NCBI RefSeq assembly: GCF_036759925.1
Contig: NZ_JAPKIB010000001.1
Coordinates: forward strand, 372,001-436,000
Direction: 5' to 3'
DNA length: 64,000 bases
DNA from: Kluyvera sp036759925
GTDB lineage: Bacteria > Pseudomonadota > Gammaproteobacteria > Enterobacterales > Enterobacteriaceae
In this document: positions 7,437-16,460 of the stretch, in pieces
Layout: each line of letters begins with the position of its first letter
How positions within the stretch are numbered: the first letter of the stretch is position 1
Notes under the pieces: generated by a model
What the model was told of the DNA's origin: nothing
The model's database searches: none
The model's input: only the letters and a program-made list of their open reading frames with translations
Made by a program: the position numbers and the translations under genes

Positions 7437-8713
7437 CGGCCCTCCCGAATACGGCTAAGCACCGATTCAATCATGCTAAAGCCCTTCTGCCGCTCGCCTT
7501 CTACCGCCGCCGCCACTTTTTCACCCAGCGCCGGAAGCTGATTCAGAATATCGGCCACCACGCCCTGCATGGAGCCATCGAGCAAATGGCGGATGTCGAT
7601 AGCCATCTCCGGCATCCCCAGCTGCTGCATGATGCCTGCGGATTTGTGCTCATAGTTGATGGCAATTGCCGGGGTGCCGAAGTTCATGGAGATAATCGCC
7701 GAGTGCAGGCGCGTGCCGATGGTCAGGTCGCAGGAGCCAAGGATCTTGCCGATCTCCACGTCGTTCAGTTCGTCCATGGCGATATGGAAATGGTCGCGGT
7801 TTTCGACGTACTGCGCCATACGCAGCGCCACCATGCGGTCATCGCGGTTGTAGCGGTCGATGCTGGTACAGGTCGAGAGCGCTAATACCTGATAGCCGTC
7901 GGCAATCATCCGGTTTACCACCTCGGCAAAGGCTTTCTCGTAGGCCTGCTGCGTGGTGCCAAGGCGTTTATCGAACGGTTCCAGCTCGCGCAGGGTAATC
8001 GCGACGGTTTTACGCTGGGCGGTCAGGTTCAGCCAGTGCTGCACCGCGTAGCTTGGTTCAAAGCTGTCGTTACGGTGTTCAACCAGCCAGGCGGTATCCA
8101 CGCCCTGCTCCACTTTCGACGTATCGATCTCCGCTTTCGCCATCAGCTCACGGCTGACGGTTTCACGCAGGATCAGCGCATTCGTGCGGCCAAAGGCGTA
8201 GTTCGCCAGTTGGTTAAAGTCCGGGTTCTGGAACGGCCCAACGCTGTGGCCAATCATGTAAATCGGTTTATTGGCCATAAAGGCGCACAGCGGGTATTCG
8301 AAGTGGGTCAAACCGTAGAGATCGACGTAGTTCGAGCCGCCCACCTGGATAATCGCATCATAGTTGCCGAGGAAGCGCACAAACTCATGGAACTCCGGCG
8401 CAATGTCAAAGTTGCGCAATTTGCCTACGCCGGTCACCTTCGCCAGCAGGATCTTATGCTGGAAGCGACGGCGCAGCACCTTCTTCACGCGCCCGCTCAT
8501 GCCCCCTGCCGCCTGCTGCTTCTGGCTCAGCTGATACAGCGGATCGGCGATAATCTCACGCCCCTGCAACCAGGAGGAACTGATCGGGAAACGGCTCATC
8601 ACGTCCATTTCTACGTCCGGCTGTTGGCGGACGATGGCATCGAGCAGGCCGCGCATAATGGCGCTATCGCCGCGGTTGCCGCAGGTGTGGTTTCCCAAAA
8701 TTAATAATTTCAT
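7433..8713 (-). CDS. wcaK: WcaK, colanic acid pyruvyl transferase
   Basis: The 426-residue protein matches E. coli WcaK in length and opens MKLLILGNHTCGNRGDSA. It belongs to the polysaccharide pyruvyl transferase family; the C-terminal GTRLHSAIISMNF and AINYEHKSAGI blocks are characteristic. It is believed to put a pyruvate ketal, from phosphoenolpyruvate, on the terminal galactose of the colanic acid unit. I chose the ATG at 8713 because GATGAGG precedes it and it restores the family length; in-frame codons further upstream would add 12 residues from the intergenic repeat side. About 125 bases with a REP palindrome separate it from wzxC. Confidence 0.93.
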   Translation of the reverse strand: MKLLILGNHTCGNRGDSAIMRGLLDAIVRQQPDVEMDVMSRFPISSSWLQGREIIADPLYQLSQKQQAAGGMSGRVKKVLRRRFQHKILLAKVTGVGKLRNFDIAPEFHEFVRFLGNYDAIIQVGGSNYVDLYGLTHFEYPLCAFMANKPIYMIGHSVGPFQNPDFNQLANYAFGRTNALILRETVSRELMAKAEIDTSKVEQGVDTAWLVEHRNDSFEPSYAVQHWLNLTAQRKTVAITLRELEPFDKRLGTTQQAYEKAFAEVVNRMIADGYQVLALSTCTSIDRYNRDDRMVALRMAQYVENRDHFHIAMDELNDVEIGKILGSCDLTIGTRLHSAIISMNFGTPAIAINYEHKSAGIMQQLGMPEMAIDIRHLLDGSMQGVVADILNQLPALGEKVAAAVEGERQKGFSMIESVLSRIREGR

Positions 8714-8775
8714 CATGGCCTCATCAAAGGGGTTAAGCTCATTTATCAAAAACAGATAACAACGCTGCTAAATCG

Positions 8776-8843
8776 GTAGCCCGGCCGAACGCCGTGACGC
8801 CGGGGATTCCCCGGAGTGGGCGTAAACGCCTCGTCCGGGCTAC
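8776..8843. repeat. REP-type palindrome (GTAGCCCGG family) between wzxC and wcaK
   Basis: The element opens GTAGCCCGGCCG and closes CGTCCGGGCTAC, with an inner CCGGGGATTCCCCGG palindrome. It is the same family as the copies near 23657, 29744 and 54001. Its outer arm covers the stop codon of wzxC. Such elements lie at 3' ends of enterobacterial transcripts and slow exonucleases or damp expression of the next gene. Confidence 0.85.
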
Positions 8844-10318
8844 GAAACGCGTAATAACATCTTCAGTTTTTTGTTCCGACAGAGCGGTTTTTTAAGTTCA
8901 ATCAGCAGGCTATTGCGCGACAGCACAATCACCAGCGCGAAGCTGAGTACGCCCACCAGCACCTGCAGCGCCAGCAGCATTGGCAGCGACACACTACCCG
9001 CCAGCAGTCGCCCGACGGCATAGCTGGTGATAAGCGTAGGCAGCGAAAGCCGGAACGGCAGCCACAGGCTCAGCAGGTAGTCACGGTAGCCCGGCCCCAG
9101 CACCGGTTTGATCATCACGAAGTAGCTGAGGATGGTGTTGATGATTTGCACCAGCAGGAAGCCGAGCGTCACGCCAATCGCGCCGCCCATCTCCCCGCCG
9201 ACAATCACCGCGGGAATAAACAGAAAGGTTTTAAACACGTTGAATTTAAAGCTGATGTCCACGCGTGCTTTGGCCATCAGCAGCGAGCCAATCGGGTTGC
9301 CAACGGAGCGCAGCAGCCCCACCACGCACAGCAGTTGCAGGATCGGCACGATGTGCATCCACTTCTCACCAAACACCAACGGCACGAAGTTATTGCTCAC
9401 CACCATCAGCCCCAGCAGCGCCGGGAAGTTGATAATCCCCACCACCGACAGCAGCTTGTAGAAGTTCACCCGCAGCTTGTCGTTGTCGTCCTGAATCTTG
9501 GCAAACGCCGGGAACAGCACGCGGGTGATAATCGGGTTGAGCTTCATTGGCGGCACCACCGCCACGTTGTAGGCGAGGTTATAGCCACCCGCGACGCTCG
9601 CCCCGAGAATGCGCGCCAGCGTCAGGGTAGAAAGGTTGGTGTTGATGTAGTTAACGATGCTGTCCGCCGTTAGCCACGCGCCGAATCGCAGGTTGGGCAT
9701 CACGGTGGCAAGCGAAAAGTGCAGGCCCGGGCGGTAAATTTTGCGGCCAAAGTAGCCAAACAGCAGCGTGCGCACGGCGCTGTTAACCAGATAGCCAAGG
9801 ATCGCGGTCATCGCCAGCGGCCAGAAGCAGGCGCTGACCACCGTGAAGGTAAAGCCCGACAGCACGGCGGCGGTCTCAATCGAACCAATCTTGTTAAACT
9901 CCAGCTCCTTTTGCATCAGCGCGCGGAACTGCTGGCCATGCGGGATCACCACGAACGCCAGCGACAACGTTTTAATCAGCGGCGCTAAGTCCGGGTTATG
10001 CAGCAGATTGCCGATGGTGTCGCTCAGCAGATAAACCGCCGCAAACACCGCCACTCCCAGCCCAACGTTCAGCCAGTAGAGCGTGGTCAGCTCCAGCTGG
10101 CTAATCTCTTTTCGCTGAATAATCGAGTTGGCAATGCCGAAGTCCGACAACGTATCCGCCAGCGCGATAATCACCAATGACACGGTGAGCAGGCCGAACT
10201 GGTGGCCGTCAAACAGCCTTGCCAGCACGGTCATCTGCGCCAGACCGAGGCCAATAATCACCACCGTTGCCATCGCCGACCATTTGGCGCCGTTGATGGT
10301 TTTTTCTCGTAAGCCCAT
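8840..10318 (-). CDS. wzxC: WzxC, colanic acid repeat-unit flippase
   Basis: The 492-residue polytopic membrane protein opens MGLREKTINGAKWSA and stays close to E. coli WzxC (492 residues) throughout, for example GQQFRALMQKELEFNKIG. It has around 14 predicted helices of the PST/MOP flippase family. It flips the lipid-linked colanic acid hexasaccharide across the inner membrane for polymerisation by WcaD. It begins nine bases after wcaJ ends. The REP element at its 3' end covers the TAG stop codon. Confidence 0.95.
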   Translation of the reverse strand: MGLREKTINGAKWSAMATVVIIGLGLAQMTVLARLFDGHQFGLLTVSLVIIALADTLSDFGIANSIIQRKEISQLELTTLYWLNVGLGVAVFAAVYLLSDTIGNLLHNPDLAPLIKTLSLAFVVIPHGQQFRALMQKELEFNKIGSIETAAVLSGFTFTVVSACFWPLAMTAILGYLVNSAVRTLLFGYFGRKIYRPGLHFSLATVMPNLRFGAWLTADSIVNYINTNLSTLTLARILGASVAGGYNLAYNVAVVPPMKLNPIITRVLFPAFAKIQDDNDKLRVNFYKLLSVVGIINFPALLGLMVVSNNFVPLVFGEKWMHIVPILQLLCVVGLLRSVGNPIGSLLMAKARVDISFKFNVFKTFLFIPAVIVGGEMGGAIGVTLGFLLVQIINTILSYFVMIKPVLGPGYRDYLLSLWLPFRLSLPTLITSYAVGRLLAGSVSLPMLLALQVLVGVLSFALVIVLSRNSLLIELKKPLCRNKKLKMLLRVS

Positions 10319-10327
10319 GTTGCGTCC

Positions 10328-11722
10328 TCAATAAGCTGCTTTATTGACGAAGCCTTTAAACACCGTCAGGAAAACAATTTTGATATCGAGCCACAGGCTC
10401 CACTCGCGGATGTACTCGAGGTCGAACTCCACCCGTTTTTCCATTTTTTCCAGGGTGTCGGTCTCGCCGCGCCAGCCGTTGATCTGCGCCCAGCCGGTGA
10501 TACCAGGCTTCACTTTGTGACGTAGCATGTAGCCTTCAATCAGCTGACGGTACTGCTCGTTGTGCGCCACGGCGTGCGGGCGCGGGCCAACAATCGACAT
10601 CCCGCCGGTGAGCACATTGATAAACTGCGGCAGTTCATCAAGCGAGGTCCGGCGCAGGAAGTTGCCGACTGGCGTCACGCGCGGGTCGTTCTGTGTCGCC
10701 TGAGTGACCACCTTGTCGTTCTCCATCACCTTCATTGAGCGGAATTTCCATACCTTGATAGGCTTGCCGTCCATGCCATAGCGGGTCTGGCGGAAAATAA
10801 TCGGCCCCGGTGAACTGAGCTTCACCGCCAGCGCGATGCCGCACAGCGCAGGAGAGATAAGCAGCAGGATGCCGCTGGCCAGCACGATATCTTCCAGTCG
10901 TTTCAGGACGCGGTTTACGCCAGAGAGCGGCGTGTCATACAACGGAACGACGGGAATGCCGTTCACCACTTCGACGCGGGAGTGCAGGATGTTGAAAGTG
11001 AAGACATCCGGGATCAGCAGCACGGTGCAGGTGGTGTCGGCTAAGTCGCGTACCAGATTTTTAATCTGGGTTTCTTCCTGCATCGCCATGGAGATATAGA
11101 CGTTGTGAATTTTGCCGTTACGCGCATCGTCGAGCAGTTGCTCGAAGTTGCCCATCCAATCGGTATTCACCCCGCCCGGTTTCGCATCGTGATAGCAGCC
11201 CACCACGGCATAGCCAAGCCACGGCTGATTGCGGAAGCTCTCCAGCAGCGCCTGCCCTTCCGGCATATCGCCCGCCACCGCCACATAACGGGTGTTGTAG
11301 CCGCGATGGCGCAGCACGCCCGCGCCGTAGCGGATAAACGCCCGGCTGGCCAGCATGCCGATGGTGCTCAGCAGATACCACGCCAGCCACATGGCGAAGT
11401 TGGTGTTGAAGTCATCGTTAAACGCCAGCAGCCCGGCGGTAAAAACCAGGCTCAACGTCCAGTTTTGCAGCAGCAGCAACAGCTCGGTGGTGATGCGAAC
11501 ACCACGCCATGAGCGATAAAAGTCGGTGATCCCACCGATCATCTGGAAGACCACCAGCGTGACCAGCGCCATCAGCAGATGCAGGTACAAAAACGGCAAC
11601 GCGACCGCCTGACACACCAGCCACAGCCCACCTATCATGATGGTGATATCTGAGAAACGTTGCACCATGGAGATTAACGATGCATTCGTTTTGGCTCGTT
11701 CGCGCTTTTTTAGAGTCGTCAT
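10328..11722 (-). CDS. wcaJ: WcaJ, UDP-glucose:undecaprenyl-phosphate glucose-1-phosphate transferase
   Basis: WcaJ begins colanic acid synthesis by moving glucose-1-phosphate from UDP-glucose to undecaprenyl phosphate at the inner membrane. The 464-residue protein has the expected layout: about four N-terminal helices (residues 25-125), a Rossmann-like middle (RYVAVAGDMPEG near 145) and the conserved C-terminal polyprenol phosphate hexose-1-phosphate transferase domain. That domain carries KVWKFRSMKV, RRTSLDELPQFINVL and GPRPHAVAHNEQY. It is the first gene after a 118-base gap occupied by a compound palindromic repeat, so expression from wcaJ onward may be set partly by that repeat. Confidence 0.95.
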   Translation of the reverse strand: MTTLKKRERAKTNASLISMVQRFSDITIMIGGLWLVCQAVALPFLYLHLLMALVTLVVFQMIGGITDFYRSWRGVRITTELLLLLQNWTLSLVFTAGLLAFNDDFNTNFAMWLAWYLLSTIGMLASRAFIRYGAGVLRHRGYNTRYVAVAGDMPEGQALLESFRNQPWLGYAVVGCYHDAKPGGVNTDWMGNFEQLLDDARNGKIHNVYISMAMQEETQIKNLVRDLADTTCTVLLIPDVFTFNILHSRVEVVNGIPVVPLYDTPLSGVNRVLKRLEDIVLASGILLLISPALCGIALAVKLSSPGPIIFRQTRYGMDGKPIKVWKFRSMKVMENDKVVTQATQNDPRVTPVGNFLRRTSLDELPQFINVLTGGMSIVGPRPHAVAHNEQYRQLIEGYMLRHKVKPGITGWAQINGWRGETDTLEKMEKRVEFDLEYIREWSLWLDIKIVFLTVFKGFVNKAAY

Positions 11723-11744
11723 CGTTGGTCCTATTCAATGTGTT

Positions 11745-11834
11745 CCCCCTCACCCCGGCCCTCTCCCCGCAGGGGCGAGGGAGAAAACCGGACACTCCCC
11801 TCTCCCCTGTGGGGAGAGGGTTAGGGTGAGGGGG
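11745..11834. repeat. Compound palindromic repeat (CCCTCACCC family) between manB and wcaJ
   Basis: An 11-base outer inverted repeat (CCCCCTCACCC at 11745 and GGGTGAGGGGG ending at 11834) encloses two GC-rich hairpins: CCCTCTCCCC with GGGGCGAGGG near 11760-11781, and CCCCTCTCCCC with GGGGAGAGGG near 11797-11820. This is a widespread non-coding intergenic repeat of proteobacteria and differs from the REP copies elsewhere in the window. On the operon transcript it would fold into a strong cloverleaf-like structure ahead of wcaJ. Confidence 0.85.
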
Positions 11835-11840
11835 CAGTTA

Positions 11841-13211
11841 TTACTGATTAAGCAGCGCCAGAATGTCCTGCGTTCGCGCATGCATCAGCGGTGTATTGCC
11901 GCGAGACTCCACGTTCAGACGCACCACCGGTTCGGTATTCGACGAGCGCAGATTAAAGCGCCAGTCGGCGAACGCCAGGCTGATGCCGTCGGTGCGGTCA
12001 ATCTCCAGCGCGCTGCCGGCAAAATGCGCCTCTACCCGGGCAATCGCCTCCGACGGCGCTTTCAGCTGGCTGTTGATCTCTCCGCTTGCCGGGAACGCCG
12101 CCATACGGTCATGCACTAGTTGCCCCAGGGTTTTGCCCTTCAGGCACAGCAGTTCGCTTACCAGCAGCCACGGGATCATCCCGCTGTCGCAGTAGGCAAA
12201 ATCACGGAAATAGTGGTGAGCGCTCATCTCGCCGCCGTACACCGCGTCGTCTTTACGCATGCGCTCTTTGATAAACGCGTGGCCGGTTTTCGACATTACC
12301 GGCGTGCCGCCCGCAGCGGTCACTACATCAACAGTGTTCCAGGACAGACGCGGGTCGTGAATGATGCGCGCACCGGGGTTTTTCTCGAGGAAGGCTGCCG
12401 CCAGCAGGCCAACGATGTAGTAGCCTTCGATAAACTGCCCCTGCTCGTCGAACAGGAAGCAGCGGTCGAAATCACCGTCAAAGGCGATACCCATATCGGC
12501 ACCGTACTTCAGCACCGCATCACGGGTGTCGTCGCGGCACTCCGGCAGCAGCGGGTTAGGAATACCGTGCGGGAAGTTGCCGTCCGGGTTGTTATGTACC
12601 TTAATCAGGCTGACCGGCACGTTCAGTGCCTTGAAACGGGCTTCCAGCGCATCAATAACCGGGCCCGCCGCGCCGTTGCCGGAGTTAATCACCAGCTTGA
12701 GCGGGGTGAGATTTTTCACGTCGATATAGCCCAGCAGATGGTCAACGTAGGCATCGCGCAGGTTAATGTGCTGATAGCTACCGCGTTTTGCTTCGTCCAC
12801 CGGCGGGAAGACGTTCTCTTCCGCCAGGCGCTGAATATCACGCAGCCCGGTGTCGCCGCTGATGGGACGCGCGCCTTCACGCACCAGCTTCATGCCGTTG
12901 TAATCCATCGGGTTATGGCTGGCAGTCACTTCAATACCGCCATCCACGCCGAGATGGAAGGTGGCGAAATAGATCTCTTCGGTACCGGCAAGGCCAATAT
13001 CCAGCACATCCACGCCCGCATCGCGCAGGCCGCGCGCCAGCGCCAACTTCAACGCTTCGCTGGTCAGGCGTACGTCGCCGCCCAGCACCACGGTTTTCGG
13101 TTTCAGGTACTCGCCATAGGCGCGACCAATGCGGCAGGCAATCTCTTCGTTCAGCTCTTCGCCCAGCTTGCCGCGAATATCATAGGCTTTAAAACAGGTC
13201 AGCTTTTTCAT
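11841..13211 (-). CDS. cpsG: ManB (CpsG), phosphomannomutase
   Basis: The enzyme interconverts mannose-6-phosphate and mannose-1-phosphate, feeding GDP-mannose and thence GDP-fucose synthesis for colanic acid. It has 456 residues, the same as E. coli CpsG. The alpha-D-phosphohexomutase marks are all present: the phosphoserine loop TASHNPMDYNG near residue 98, the metal loop FDGDFDRCFLF near 244, the sugar loop GGEMSAHHYF near 325 and the phosphate loop RSSNTEPVVRLN near 425. It follows manC in the operon with a REP palindrome between them. The cluster may share this enzyme with O-antigen synthesis. Confidence 0.95.
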   Translation of the reverse strand: MKKLTCFKAYDIRGKLGEELNEEIACRIGRAYGEYLKPKTVVLGGDVRLTSEALKLALARGLRDAGVDVLDIGLAGTEEIYFATFHLGVDGGIEVTASHNPMDYNGMKLVREGARPISGDTGLRDIQRLAEENVFPPVDEAKRGSYQHINLRDAYVDHLLGYIDVKNLTPLKLVINSGNGAAGPVIDALEARFKALNVPVSLIKVHNNPDGNFPHGIPNPLLPECRDDTRDAVLKYGADMGIAFDGDFDRCFLFDEQGQFIEGYYIVGLLAAAFLEKNPGARIIHDPRLSWNTVDVVTAAGGTPVMSKTGHAFIKERMRKDDAVYGGEMSAHHYFRDFAYCDSGMIPWLLVSELLCLKGKTLGQLVHDRMAAFPASGEINSQLKAPSEAIARVEAHFAGSALEIDRTDGISLAFADWRFNLRSSNTEPVVRLNVESRGNTPLMHARTQDILALLNQ

Positions 13212-13279
13212 GTTTTTACCTTTCTTCAGGCAGCAGTTAGCCCTGACCGGTGAGGGTCATGATTTTTCATGTCGTGAGT

Positions 13280-13306
13280 TGCCGGATGGCGCTGCGCCAT
13301 CCGGCA
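13280..13306. repeat. REP palindrome between manC and manB
   Basis: TGCCGGATGGCG and its exact complement CGCCATCCGGCA enclose a three-base centre. This is the classical enterobacterial REP core (GCCGGAT...ATCCGGC). It occupies the 106-base gap between manC and manB. Confidence 0.88.
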
Positions 13307-13317
13307 GAATAGGCGCG

Positions 13318-14754
13318 CTACACGCGCCCGTAGCGGTCGGCGAATCGCACCACGTCGTCCTCTTCGAGATAGGCGCCGGAGCGCACTTCAATCAGGTCGA
13401 GCGGAATTTTCCCCGGGTTTTCCAGACAGTGGGTCACGCCCAGCGGGATGTAGATGGATTCGTTTTCACCCAGCAGGGTGATCTCATCATTGAGGGTCAC
13501 TTTGGCGGTGCCAGCCACCACAATCCAGTGTTCGGCCCGGTGGTGATGCATCTGCAGAGAGAGCCCCTCGCCCGGCTTCACGGTGATGCGCTTCACCTGG
13601 TAGCGATCGCCGGAGTCGATAGAGTCGTATTTGCCCCACGGGCGATAGACTTCACGATGAATATGGTGTTCGTGACGGCCATCGGCCTTAATTTTCTCGA
13701 CCACCTTTTTCACGTCCTGCACCGCGTTGCGATCGGCGATAAGCACCGCGTCTTTGGTCTGCACCACCACCAAATCCTTTACCCCGACGGTCGTCACCAG
13801 GCCGGATTCCGCGTAGACGTAGCTGTTCTCGGTTTTATGGCTGATCACATCGCCGTGGTGCACGTTGCCTTCCGGCGTATGGTTGCTGATTTCCCACAGC
13901 GATGACCAGGAACCTACGTCGCTCCAGCCTGCGTCCATCGGCACCACGACCGCGTCGTGGGTGCGTTCCATCACCGCATAGTCGATAGACTCGTCCGGGC
14001 AGCTCAGGAAGGCCTCTTCCTCAACGCGGATAAAATCGAGATCCGGGTCGGTGACGTTCATCGCTTTTTCACAGGCACTCAGAATGTCCGGGCGATATTT
14101 GCCCAGCTCTTCCAGGTAACGCCCGGCGCGGAACAGGAACATGCCGCTGTTCCAGTAGTATTCACCGCAGGCAACGTAGGCCTGAGCGGTATCAAGATTC
14201 GGTTTTTCGACAAACTGCGCCACTTCAAAAGCCAGCGCCTCACCGGCAGCCGGGCTCACGTTGCCGCGCCGAATATAGCCATAGCCGGTTTCCGGCAGGC
14301 TCGGCACGATACCGAACGTCACCAGCTTGCCGCTTTCGGCGTACGGCGTGGCATCGCGTACCGCGGCGCGGAAGGCATCTTCGTCCTGAATGACGTGGTC
14401 TGCCGCCAGCACCAGCATCAGCGGGTCGTTATCCGGCTCACGGCGAACAGCGGCCAGCGCGGCCAGCGCAATCGCCGGGGCGGTGTTGCGTCCGGCGGGT
14501 TCCAGAATGATGTTTTCGGTCAGCTTGTTCAGCTGGCGCAACTGCTCAGCGACGATAAAACGGTGCTGCTCGTTGCAGATAACCACCGGACTCGCGCATT
14601 TCACCCCTTCCAGGCGGTTAACCGTGGCCTGCAGCATGGTCATGTCCCCTTTCAGGCACAGGAACTGCTTGGGGTAGAGCACTCGGGACAATGGCCACAG
14701 GCGGCTGCCCGAGCCACCGGCCATCACGACCGGGAAAAGCGTAGATTGACTCAT
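13318..14754 (-). CDS. cpsB: ManC (CpsB), mannose-1-phosphate guanylyltransferase
   Basis: ManC makes GDP-mannose from GTP and mannose-1-phosphate. The 478-residue protein has the type II two-domain layout: the N-terminal pyrophosphorylase with GGSGSRLWPLSRVLYPKQF near residues 13-31 and VEKPN near 190, then a C-terminal cupin domain with PWGKYDSID near 380 and the metal-binding LQMHHHRAEHW near 404. It starts three bases after the wcaI stop, so it is translated as part of the operon. GDP-mannose made here is the substrate of Gmd and Fcl encoded upstream. Length and motifs are normal. Confidence 0.95.
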   Translation of the reverse strand: MSQSTLFPVVMAGGSGSRLWPLSRVLYPKQFLCLKGDMTMLQATVNRLEGVKCASPVVICNEQHRFIVAEQLRQLNKLTENIILEPAGRNTAPAIALAALAAVRREPDNDPLMLVLAADHVIQDEDAFRAAVRDATPYAESGKLVTFGIVPSLPETGYGYIRRGNVSPAAGEALAFEVAQFVEKPNLDTAQAYVACGEYYWNSGMFLFRAGRYLEELGKYRPDILSACEKAMNVTDPDLDFIRVEEEAFLSCPDESIDYAVMERTHDAVVVPMDAGWSDVGSWSSLWEISNHTPEGNVHHGDVISHKTENSYVYAESGLVTTVGVKDLVVVQTKDAVLIADRNAVQDVKKVVEKIKADGRHEHHIHREVYRPWGKYDSIDSGDRYQVKRITVKPGEGLSLQMHHHRAEHWIVVAGTAKVTLNDEITLLGENESIYIPLGVTHCLENPGKIPLDLIEVRSGAYLEEDDVVRFADRYGRV

Positions 14755-14757
14755 CGT

Positions 14758-15981
14758 TTAACCCCGAATATCAGCAATAAATTGGTTAAGAACGTGCTCT
14801 TTTTCGAGCGAGCGTTCTGCCCAGGCGCGGGCTACCGCGTTGCGTTTTGGCATACTCAGCGCCTGTTCAATTCCTTCCACCAGCGACGGAACCGATTCAG
14901 GCGTGACGCACACCGCTATGCCTGGGTTGTCGAGACACAGCTGTCCAAGCTCGGTGTCCGCCTCTGCGGTGATCACCGCGTTACCGCCCACCGCCAGAAT
15001 ATTGGTCAGTTTGGACGGCAGTACCGCATCCGCCGCGCCGCGTTTCTGGATAACCAGATGGCAGTCGCCCATTGCCAGCAGGGCGGGTAAATCTTCATAG
15101 GATTGCAGCGGCAGGAACTTCACGTTATCCAGCCCGCGTTCAGTGGCCATTTTTTCCAGCCGCGCTTTGCCGCCGCCCTGGCCGACAATCACAAACAGCA
15201 GCGGCTGTTCACGAAACTGTTCCGCCGCGCTAATCACGCTTTCCAGCCCCTGCTTTTCGCCGATGTTGCCGGAATAAAGCACTATCTTGCGGTCATCGGG
15301 CAGCCCCAGCCGCTGACGCAGCGCGATAACCAGCGTTTCAGGCACCTCGCGGAAGCGGGAAACCTCAGACCAGTTAGGGAAGAAGATCACCTTCTCTGTC
15401 GGAACGCCTTTCTCACAGGCTTTGTTCATCATCGAACGCGAGATAGTCGAAACGTTGTCGACGTTGTGCAGGCCGCTGCGCTCAAAGGCGCTGGCGAGCT
15501 TCGCCACCTTGCCGGACTTGCCTTTACCGGCCATGCCGAGCCCTAACATGGCGTCGACTTCATAATCCTGAATATGCAGCAGCGTACGCGCCCCGGAGAG
15601 TTTGCCTAACAGGCGCATGCCCGGCGTGCAAAACAGGGTCGGCACGACGCCGATAATGCGGTCCGGCTTCCAGCGCCGCTGGGCCATCAGCGGGAAGAAG
15701 CTGCTGAGCGCAAAGCTGCCAAGATGCAGCAGGCGCTTGAGCGTCGAGGGCTGCTTCGGCACGTACAGCGGGCAGCGCCACACGGTGGCATCACCCTCTT
15801 CCCGGCGGTAGCGCCAGCTGGAGTAGTTCACGCCAACCTGCCACTCCGGGTAGTACGGCGGTGCGGTAATCACCCGTACCTCGTGGCCCTGACGCGCCAT
15901 CCACTCCACCATCTCGCCGGTGTATTTGCCGATGCCGGTCAGTTCAGGTGAGTAGTTAATGCCATACACCAGAATTTTCAT
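14758..15981 (-). CDS. wcaI: WcaI, colanic acid fucosyltransferase (GT4)
   Basis: The 407-residue GT-B transferase opens MKILVYGINYSPELTGIGKYTGEM in the usual WcaI way (quoted in part). The N-terminal domain contains the substrate-facing GIGKYTGEM loop, and the donor side shows VLYSGNIGEKQGLE near residue 224. In E. coli it is assigned to adding the first fucose, from GDP-fucose, to the lipid-linked glucose made by WcaJ. Its ATG overlaps the gmm stop by four bases (ATGA), so the two are translationally coupled. Nothing unusual is seen. Confidence 0.94.
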   Translation of the reverse strand: MKILVYGINYSPELTGIGKYTGEMVEWMARQGHEVRVITAPPYYPEWQVGVNYSSWRYRREEGDATVWRCPLYVPKQPSTLKRLLHLGSFALSSFFPLMAQRRWKPDRIIGVVPTLFCTPGMRLLGKLSGARTLLHIQDYEVDAMLGLGMAGKGKSGKVAKLASAFERSGLHNVDNVSTISRSMMNKACEKGVPTEKVIFFPNWSEVSRFREVPETLVIALRQRLGLPDDRKIVLYSGNIGEKQGLESVISAAEQFREQPLLFVIVGQGGGKARLEKMATERGLDNVKFLPLQSYEDLPALLAMGDCHLVIQKRGAADAVLPSKLTNILAVGGNAVITAEADTELGQLCLDNPGIAVCVTPESVPSLVEGIEQALSMPKRNAVARAWAERSLEKEHVLNQFIADIRG

Positions 15982-16457
15982 AAGCCCGGTACCTCGGCCA
16001 TTTTGTCGACCCGGAAGTAGGCGCGGCTGTTTTCGTGGACGTTGTCCGCCGCTAGCAGCGCCTTAGGACTCATCCAGCGATAGTCGTTATGCTGAGCTTC
16101 CGGAAGCGTGAGCGCCTCGGCGTCCACCTGCAGGCGGAACCCCAGTACGATGTAGTGAGTTGAGAAGTCCGCGCCCGAGAAGTTGTCGTCATAAAAATGC
16201 TGCCAGACGCCGTAGAAGCGGCCTACCGTCATCGGCAGGCTCAGCCCCAGTTCCGCCTGGGTGAGGCGAGCAAACGCCTCGGCCAGCAGTTCATCTTTCT
16301 GTACCCGTCCGCCGGGGACAAACCAGTACCCCTGCGCCGGACGGTTGGTGCGTTTACCCAGCAGAAACTCGCCCTGCGCGTTCTCCACGATCAGGTCGAT
16401 GGAAATCAGCGGCGTAGACTGTACCACGGTGGCAAACGCCTCCTCGCTCAGAAACAT
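15978..16457 (-). CDS. gmm: Gmm (NudD), GDP-mannose mannosyl hydrolase
   Basis: Gmm hydrolyses GDP-mannose or GDP-glucose to GDP and free sugar and may tune GDP-sugar supply for colanic acid. The 159-residue protein equals the E. coli enzyme in length. It has the modified Nudix box of this subgroup: GGRVQKDELLAEAFARLT at about residues 49-66, followed by AELGL. The canonical REXXEE is replaced, which is known for Gmm and goes with C-O rather than P-O bond cleavage. It starts three bases after fcl and overlaps wcaI. Confidence 0.94.
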   Translation of the reverse strand: MFLSEEAFATVVQSTPLISIDLIVENAQGEFLLGKRTNRPAQGYWFVPGGRVQKDELLAEAFARLTQAELGLSLPMTVGRFYGVWQHFYDDNFSGADFSTHYIVLGFRLQVDAEALTLPEAQHNDYRWMSPKALLAADNVHENSRAYFRVDKMAEVPGL

Positions 16458-16460
16458 GCG

